Assembly: GCA_019244985.1 (NCBI GenBank)
Contig: JAFASB010000190.1
Span: 1 to 10,754, forward strand
Source of the DNA: Acidimicrobiia bacterium
Lineage (GTDB): Bacteria > Actinomycetota > Acidimicrobiia > Acidimicrobiales > AC-14
Length of the DNA stretch: 10,754 nt
Direction of reading: 5' to 3'
In this document: positions 7,007-10,754 of the stretch, one piece after another
How the letters are laid out: the number at the start of each line of letters is the position of its first letter
Numbering within the stretch: position 1 is the stretch's first letter
Program-made: the position numbers and the translations under genes
The notes under the pieces: generated by a model
The model's database searches: none
What the model was told of the DNA's origin: nothing
What the model saw: only the letters and a program-made list of their open reading frames with translations

Positions 7007-7745
7007 CCGTCGTCCCCCGTCGGCGCCCGAGCGCCAGCCGCGCGTGAAGCGCGAGCACCTGATCTGGAGCGCCGCGGGCCTGGTGATTCTCGTCCTCGGC
7101 ATCGGCCTCGCGGCCTTGATCGCCCACCACAACGAGGGCGGGCAGACGGCGGAGCTCCTCGGCCAGCAGCAGAGCGGCGGCGCGGTGGCGTCCATTGGCC
7201 CCCTCGACGGCGACACCGCCGCGCAATACACGGTGGGGCGGGAGGCCGCGCTTCAGAAGGCGACCGGCACGCGGGCGGCGGTCGTCTCCTTCGACCACTA
7301 CGCGACTGAATCCGAAGCGCGAGCGCTCGTGGGTCAGCTGCATGTCGTGGCCCTGCTCGCCGCCCCGCCGGGCGGAGCGCCGTCGGTCGTCACCGCCGAC
7401 ATGGCGACGTGGGCGCAGCAGCAGAAGGCGAGCGTCACCCAGGAGCGGGACCAGAACACTCAGTTGCTCAGCAATGGTGTCGACGACCCCGAGTTCCGCA
7501 CCTTCTACCAACAGGAAGTGACGCGCCTGAACAAGGAGCTGTCCGGGATCGACCCCAAGGGCAAGGTCGTGTTCGGTGTGGTCGTGACCGGCCCGGCGCC
7601 CGAGCTGCAGGCGCTGGCCAAGAAGTCAGGTGTGCGCCTCGTCGACGTCGGTCCTTCGGCAAAGGTCAGCGACAGCACCGAGTACCACGGCATCCGCCCC
7701 GAACAGACCGCAACGATCAACCAGAACGACCCTCGGCCGTTTTAA
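6990..7745 (+). CDS. Single-pass membrane protein of unknown function
   Basis: This is a 251-residue protein I do not recognise. A basic N-terminus (residues 1-23) precedes one strong transmembrane helix (about 24-46). The remaining 200 residues are probably extracytoplasmic, contain no cysteine, and include a Gln-rich helical stretch (A-Q-Q-Q-K ... N-K-E-L) between two alpha/beta-looking segments: A-A-V-V-S-F-D-H-Y and G-K-V-V-F-G-V-V-V-T-G. No lipobox or catalytic motif is apparent. The GTG at 6990 lies inside rluD (17-base overlap), with GGAG at 6979-6982 giving a good seven-base spacing. It is the last gene of the lspA operon and ends only seven bases before the 3' end of the convergent rrf2 gene. 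Confidence 0.8.
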   Translation: MSVSTDRRPPSAPERQPRVKREHLIWSAAGLVILVLGIGLAALIAHHNEGGQTAELLGQQQSGGAVASIGPLDGDTAAQYTVGREAALQKATGTRAAVVSFDHYATESEARALVGQLHVVALLAAPPGGAPSVVTADMATWAQQQKASVTQERDQNTQLLSNGVDDPEFRTFYQQEVTRLNKELSGIDPKGKVVFGVVVTGPAPELQALAKKSGVRLVDVGPSAKVSDSTEYHGIRPEQTATINQNDPRPF

Positions 7746-7752
7746 TTTCTCG

Positions 7753-8208
7753 CTACGTGAAGATCGGCGTGGTCGGGCGTAGGCCCTGGGCGCGGGCGGC
7801 GATGTCAGCGAGCGTGAAGGAGTCGAGGTGCTCGCGCATGTGGTTGCCGACGTCGGCCCACACTGTGAGCAGGATGCACTGACCCTCGTGGTCGCAGGCG
7901 CCGTTCTGGTGCGGCTCGCCGAAGTCACCGGCGGCGATCGGTCCGTCGACCGCACTGACGATCTGACCGAGCGTGATCTCCGACGGGTCCCGGGCGAGCA
8001 CGTAGCCGCCACCCACCCCGCGCTTCGAGCGCACGAGGCCGGCACCCTTGAGGGCGAGCAGGATCTGCTCGAGATAGGGCTGTGGGAGCCCGGTGCGCTC
8101 GGCGATGTCGCGCACCGACGTGGGCCCCTGCGCGTCCTGGTGCAGCGTGAGCGACAGGAGCGCACGGCTGGCGTAGTCACCGCGCGTCGACACCTTCACG
8201 AAGGCCAT
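7753..8208 (-). CDS. Rrf2-family transcriptional regulator with two cluster cysteines
   Basis: This is a 151-residue protein. An N-terminal winged helix-turn-helix (V-S-T-R-G-D-Y-A-S-R-A-L; S-V-R-D-I-A-E-R-T-G; L-P-Q-P-Y-L-E-Q-I-L; G-L-V-R-S-K-R-G-V-G-G-G-Y) is the classic Rrf2/IscR/NsrR pattern. The ligand loop contains C105 and C111. Aligned with IscR-type proteins these match the second and third cysteines, and the first is replaced by Pro99. An iron-sulfur cluster would therefore need other ligands; D11 and H23 are candidates, as Asp, Glu or His ligands are known in NsrR and RsrR. The frame is open far upstream, but the ATG at 8208 begins the conserved domain. An AGGG at 8219-8222 (minus strand) sits ten bases away. 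It is divergent from the phosphatase-superfamily gene, 36 bases apart, so it may control that gene and itself. Confidence 0.92.
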   Translation of the reverse strand: MAFVKVSTRGDYASRALLSLTLHQDAQGPTSVRDIAERTGLPQPYLEQILLALKGAGLVRSKRGVGGGYVLARDPSEITLGQIVSAVDGPIAAGDFGEPHQNGACDHEGQCILLTVWADVGNHMREHLDSFTLADIAARAQGLRPTTPIFT

Positions 8209-8216
8209 CGTACCGT
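8187..8216 (+). promoter_or_regulatory. Candidate promoter of the phosphatase-superfamily gene
   Basis: TCGACA (8187-8192) and TACCGT (8211-8216) are separated by 18 bases, a good fit to a housekeeping sigma promoter. Transcription would start near 8223, leaving a leader of about 22 bases with a Shine-Dalgarno AGGGG at 8234-8238. The promoter overlaps the start of the divergent rrf2 gene, and an inverted repeat CGTACC/GGTACG (8209-8214 and 8237-8242) brackets the predicted start site. A similar -10 is seen before dnaE. Confidence 0.4.
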
Positions 8217-8244
8217 CGCCCTGCCTCGTGTTTAGGGGTACGCC

Positions 8245-9372
8245 GTGCCCTACGGTGAGCCCGTGCCCATTGCGCCGCCGCCTGTGTTGCCCGCCTACGG
8301 CGGCGCGTGCATCGACGGGGTCGTGCGGGCGCTTCTCGAGCGCCGTGCCGGCGCGCCGTCGTGGCTGCCGGCGGCCGCGGCCGAAGCCCGCCAGGTCGTG
8401 CTCCTCACACTCGACGGCCTCGGCTTCGAGCAGCTCAGCGCGCGTACCCATCTGGCCCCGACGCTGTCGGCTATGAGCGGCGGTCCGATCACCACGGTCG
8501 CGCCGTCCACCACGGCGACCGCGTTGACGTCGTTGACCACCGGCGAGCCGCCGGCCCGCCATGGCGTCGTCGGCTACCGCGTCCGCGTCGGCGGAAACGA
8601 CGTGTTGAACGTCCTGCGCTGGCGAGTACCGAGCGGCGACGCCCGGCAGTTGGTACCTCCCGACGAGTTCCAGGGGATCGAGCCGTTCGAAGGGACGCGC
8701 CCGCCGGTGATCACGCGGGCCGAGTTCAGCGAGACCGGATTCACCGGCGCACACCTCGCCGGCGTCCGCCTGTACGGGTGGCGCATGCCGTCGACGTTGG
8801 TGACGTGGATTCGCCAGCTGCTCGCCGACGGCGAGTCGTTCGTCTACGCGTACTACGACGGCATCGACAAGGTCGCCCACGAGTACGGCATCGGTGAGGC
8901 CTATGAGGACGAGCTGGCGGCGGCCGACCGGCTCGTCGCCAACGTGATCTCGGTCCTTCCGCCCGGTGCGTGCCTGGTGGTGACGTCCGACCACGGCCAG
9001 GTCGACGTCGGCGACCACATCGTCGCCCTGAGCCCGGCGGTGCTCGACTTCACGGCGCTGCTGTCGGGCGAGGGCCGGTTCCGGTGGCTGCACGCCCGCC
9101 CCGGGCTCGAAGGGCGCCTGCTGGAGGCGGCTCGCGAGCTCTACTGCGGCCAGGCATGGGTGCGTGATCGCGACGAGGCGGTCGCAGACGGTTGGTTCGG
9201 CGGACCCCTGTCGTCGGACGCCACGACCCGTCTGGGCGATGTCGTCCTGGCGCCATTCGAGCCGGTCGCCTTTCTCGACCCGGGCGACGTCGGCGAGGTC
9301 AGACTGCGGTCCCGGCACGGGTCGCTGACGTCGGCCGAGATGCTCGTGCCGTTGTTGGCTGCCGGCGGCTGA
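8245..9372 (+). CDS. Alkaline-phosphatase-superfamily hydrolase (type I phosphodiesterase/nucleotide pyrophosphatase-like)
   Basis: This is a 375-residue protein with the full metal-site set of the superfamily in order: L-T-L-D57-G-L-G; the nucleophile block P-S-T89-T90-A-T-A-L-T-S-L-T-T-G followed by H106-G-V-V-G-Y; D208-x-x-x-H212 in Y-Y-D-G-I-D-K-V-A-H; S-D249-H250-G; and a late R-H358-G-S. Members use two zinc-type ions to hydrolyse phosphodiesters, phosphomonoesters or phosphonates; the substrate here cannot be inferred. There is no signal peptide or membrane helix, so it is probably cytosolic, which is less usual for NPP enzymes. The GTG at 8245 has AGGGG six bases upstream; an in-frame GTG at 8263 is a weaker alternative. 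It lies 19 bases before bpa, so the two are likely co-transcribed, and it faces the Rrf2 regulator divergently. Confidence 0.9.
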   Translation: MPYGEPVPIAPPPVLPAYGGACIDGVVRALLERRAGAPSWLPAAAAEARQVVLLTLDGLGFEQLSARTHLAPTLSAMSGGPITTVAPSTTATALTSLTTGEPPARHGVVGYRVRVGGNDVLNVLRWRVPSGDARQLVPPDEFQGIEPFEGTRPPVITRAEFSETGFTGAHLAGVRLYGWRMPSTLVTWIRQLLADGESFVYAYYDGIDKVAHEYGIGEAYEDELAAADRLVANVISVLPPGACLVVTSDHGQVDVGDHIVALSPAVLDFTALLSGEGRFRWLHARPGLEGRLLEAARELYCGQAWVRDRDEAVADGWFGGPLSSDATTRLGDVVLAPFEPVAFLDPGDVGEVRLRSRHGSLTSAEMLVPLLAAGG

Positions 9373-9391
9373 AACGGGGAAGACTCCGAGG

Positions 9392-9904
9392 ATGTCCGAT
9401 CAGCCCGCCCAGTCCGACAACGTCGCCCAAACCGATTCCGGGCTCGTCGTTGTCACCCAGCCCGATGGCGTACAAGGTGACGGCGACGCCGGGGAGAGCG
9501 TTGCCGAGCCGGCCAAGGTCATGCGCATCGGCGCCATGGTGCGCCAGCTGCTCGAAGAGGTCCGGCAGGCGCCGTTGGACGAGGCCGGACGGGCCCGGCT
9601 GCGCGAGATCTACGAGCTCTCCGTGAAGGAGTTGGCCGAGGGCCTGTCGCCGCAGCTGCGCGACGAGCTCGCTCAGTTCGCCCTGCCGTTCGAAACGGAC
9701 TCGCCGAGTGAGGCCGAGCTCCGCATCGCCCAGGCCCAGCTCGTCGGCTGGCTCGAGGGGCTCTTCCACGGCATCCAGGCCACGCTGTTCGCCCAACAGA
9801 TGGCGGCCCGGGCGCAGCTCGAAGAACTGCAGCGCCGAGGTCTCCCGCCGGGCGCCATTCCGCAGCAACAGCAGCAGCCCGACCGCCCCGGCACCTACCT
9901 CTGA
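9392..9904 (+). CDS. bpa: Bacterial proteasome activator Bpa/PafE
   Basis: This is a 170-residue protein. Residues 1-42 are a polar, probably disordered leader. The core (about 43-148) is helical and closely resembles the mycobacterial ATP-independent proteasome activator: M-V-R-Q-L-L-E-E-V-R, A-P-L-D-E-A-x-R-x-R-L, A-E-L-R-I-A-Q-A-Q-L-V-G-W-L-E-G-L-F-H-G-I-Q, and L-F-A-Q-Q-M-A-A-R-A-Q-L. The chain ends in G-T-Y169-L170, matching the HbYX-like C-terminal docking motif (G-Q-Y-L in Mycobacterium) that opens the 20S gate. Bpa rings feed unfolded proteins to the 20S proteasome, so a prcBA locus is expected elsewhere. The ATG at 9392 has GGGGA at 9376-9380. The last ten bases overlap the convergent DUF2461 gene. 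Confidence 0.95.
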   Translation: MSDQPAQSDNVAQTDSGLVVVTQPDGVQGDGDAGESVAEPAKVMRIGAMVRQLLEEVRQAPLDEAGRARLREIYELSVKELAEGLSPQLRDELAQFALPFETDSPSEAELRIAQAQLVGWLEGLFHGIQATLFAQQMAARAQLEELQRRGLPPGAIPQQQQQPDRPGTYL

Positions 9905-10542
9905 CGCATCGGCATCTCGGACGGGCCGACGTTGGCCTCCAGCCACTTGACCATCGGCTTGGCGGCACGGAGCAGTCCGACGACCCTGTCCTTGGCCTTG
10001 GGCGTGCCCAGCCAGGCACCGGCGGGCCACATCTGCCAATAGATCAGGCCCTTCTGGCGAAGCAGCTCGATCCTGGGGTGGTCCTTCGGGTAGCCCCTCG
10101 GCGCCGTCTTGAGGACGTCGTGGGCGCTGACCTCGATCCCTTTCGCCTTCGCCTTCTCGACCAGGCGCACGCAGGCCTTCCCCGTTCGGTTGTCGGCGAC
10201 GGCGGCCCGATACTTCTCGAGCTGGTCGGGCATCAACGTGTAGTAGCCGGAGCCGGCGCCGAGACCGTCTGACGACAGCGAGACGTAGCCGCCCTTGGAA
10301 AGCGTCGCCGCGATGTTGGTCTTGTACGGCGACTTGTCCTTGCTGAACCGCACGTCGCGGTAGGGACGGAAGATCGTGCCCTCGCCGAACTCCTTCTTGA
10401 GCTCGGCCAACAGTGCCTCCATCGGCGCCACCACGGCCTCCTGGTAGATCGCCTTGTGGTCCTGCCAGTACGCCTTGGAGTTGTCGGCCTCGAGCCCTTC
10501 GAAGAACTCCAGCGCCTCCGCCGGCCAGCCTCGAAACGCCAC
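9895..10542 (-). CDS. DUF2461 family protein (TIGR02453-like)
   Basis: This is a 215-residue cytosolic protein of a widespread family with no established function. Family hallmarks are visible: an N-terminal F-F-E-G-L-E-A-D-N-S-K-A-Y-W with H29 shortly after; the strongly conserved R62-D-V-R-F-S-K-D-K-S-P-Y-K-T-N; and a C-terminal G-Y-P-K-D-H-P-R-I-E-L-L-R-x-K-G block. Length is typical. The GTG start at 10542 has AGGGT at 10549-10553 (minus strand) with six-base spacing. The 3' end overlaps the bpa stop region by ten bases; the upstream side faces dnaE across 126 bases. Confidence 0.9.
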   Translation of the reverse strand: MAFRGWPAEALEFFEGLEADNSKAYWQDHKAIYQEAVVAPMEALLAELKKEFGEGTIFRPYRDVRFSKDKSPYKTNIAATLSKGGYVSLSSDGLGAGSGYYTLMPDQLEKYRAAVADNRTGKACVRLVEKAKAKGIEVSAHDVLKTAPRGYPKDHPRIELLRQKGLIYWQMWPAGAWLGTPKAKDRVVGLLRAAKPMVKWLEANVGPSEMPMRQR

Positions 10543-10572
10543 GCCGGGACCCTACGCGGGCCAAACGGACCG

Positions 10573-10602
10573 TTGCCGCCGGGACCCGCAACGAGGTACC
10601 GT
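10573..10602 (+). promoter_or_regulatory. Candidate dnaE promoter
   Basis: TTGCCG (10573-10578) and TACCGT (10597-10602) are 18 bases apart, an acceptable housekeeping promoter with the same -10 as the one proposed before the phosphatase-superfamily gene. Transcription would start near 10609, just upstream of the DnaA-box-like cluster. Confidence 0.35.
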
Positions 10603-10620
10603 GAATAACACCGATGTAAC

Positions 10621-10672
10621 TTGTCCACAGGTCCCTGTGGGCGCCCTGTGGAATCGGAGGTCTGGCCTGTGG
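10621..10672 (+). promoter_or_regulatory. DnaA-box-like cluster upstream of dnaE
   Basis: TTGTCCACA at 10621-10629 equals the preferred DnaA box of high-GC actinobacteria. Its CCACAGG (10625-10631) forms a perfect inverted repeat with CCTGTGG (10634-10640), spacer two bases. CCTGTGG recurs at 10645-10651 and 10666-10672. The second copy has a TCCACA core on the minus strand; the other two have CCCACA. The third copy overlaps the proposed dnaE GTG. Binding could regulate dnaE, but no function is proven. Confidence 0.4.
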
Positions 10673-10754
10673 GAGGTGCGAACGGTAGCGGCGACTCCGT
10701 AGCGCACCTGCACCTTCACACTGAGTTCTCCATGCTCGACGGGGCCGCCCGGGT
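10669..10754 (+). CDS. dnaE: DNA polymerase III alpha subunit, N-terminal start (3' end outside window)
   Basis: Only 28 complete codons are visible. They reach H13-L-H15-L-H17-T-E-F-S-M-L-D-G-A-A, the unmistakable opening of the PHP domain of bacterial replicative polymerase DnaE; the histidines are metal ligands. In mycobacterial DnaE1 this PHP site supplies the proofreading exonuclease. The GTG at 10669 is chosen because GGAGG at 10656-10660 precedes it by eight bases. In-frame GTG at 10648 and TTG at 10621 are possible longer starts; an in-frame TAA at 10606 sets the limit. Confidence 0.93.
   Translation, partial: MGGANGSGDSVAHLHLHTEFSMLDGAAR

Noticed and set aside
7735..7752. Possible rho-independent terminator (CGGCCG followed by TTTTAATTT)
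   Set aside because: The AT-rich run stands out, but the only stem is a self-complementary 6-mer with no loop, so no stable hairpin is supported.
8209..9318. Upstream extension of the rrf2 frame on the minus strand
   Set aside because: It is antisense to the hydrolase with intact catalytic motifs; the Rrf2 domain begins at 8208.
9299..10591. 430-codon minus-strand frame spanning bpa and the DUF2461 gene
   Set aside because: It is an out-of-frame shadow of two well-recognised genes and matches no family.
1..10754. CRISPR arrays, insertion sequences, prophage genes, tRNA or rRNA genes
   Set aside because: No spaced direct repeats, transposase or integrase motifs, terminal inverted repeats, or tRNA-like cloverleaf sequences were seen; base and codon use are uniform throughout.

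Overview
The window reads as an ordinary core-genome stretch from a high-GC Gram-positive bacterium (Actinomycetota). The order divIVA – (membrane protein) – ileS – traR/dksA-like – lspA – rluD – ... – dnaE matches the conserved actinobacterial block seen in Streptomyces-type genomes. Other supporting signs are a bacterial proteasome activator (Bpa/PafE) gene, strongly G/C-biased third codon positions, GTG starts, and lysine/alanine-rich histone-H1-like tails. Gene content and protein style suggest an Acidimicrobiia-like lineage rather than Mycobacterium or Streptomyces, but that is inference.

Layout. (1) Positions 1-757 hold the C-terminal part of a coiled-coil, very acidic protein, most likely DivIVA. 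(2) Positions 837-1748 encode a two-helix membrane protein with a duplicated module and an H1-like basic tail. (3) ileS (1745-4819) runs on the minus strand and meets gene 2 tail to tail on a shared CTAG. (4) A 107-base divergent intergenic region leads into a tightly coupled plus-strand operon: traR/dksA-like, lspA, rluD and a single-pass membrane protein of unknown function (4927-7745), with junction overlaps of 1, 4 and 17 bases. (5) An Rrf2-family regulator (minus, 7753-8208) is divergent from an alkaline-phosphatase-superfamily hydrolase (8245-9372), which is followed by bpa (9392-9904). (6) A DUF2461 protein (minus, 9895-10542) overlaps the 3' end of bpa. (7) A 126-base region with a DnaA-box-like cluster precedes the first 28 complete codons of dnaE (10669 onward).

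Functionally the window combines polar growth/division, isoleucine charging, lipoprotein maturation, 23S rRNA pseudouridylation, redox-type regulation, proteasomal degradation and replication. There are no mobile elements, CRISPR arrays, tRNAs or rRNAs, and no gene-free stretch over 300 bases. I do not see a clear new multi-gene system. The observations most worth following up are: the isoleucyl-tRNA synthetase with a swapped class I signature (G-L-H-H instead of H-x-G-H), linked to mupirocin hyper-resistance; the membrane-anchored H1-tailed protein; the Rrf2 regulator with only two cluster cysteines; and the DnaA-box-like cluster in front of dnaE.
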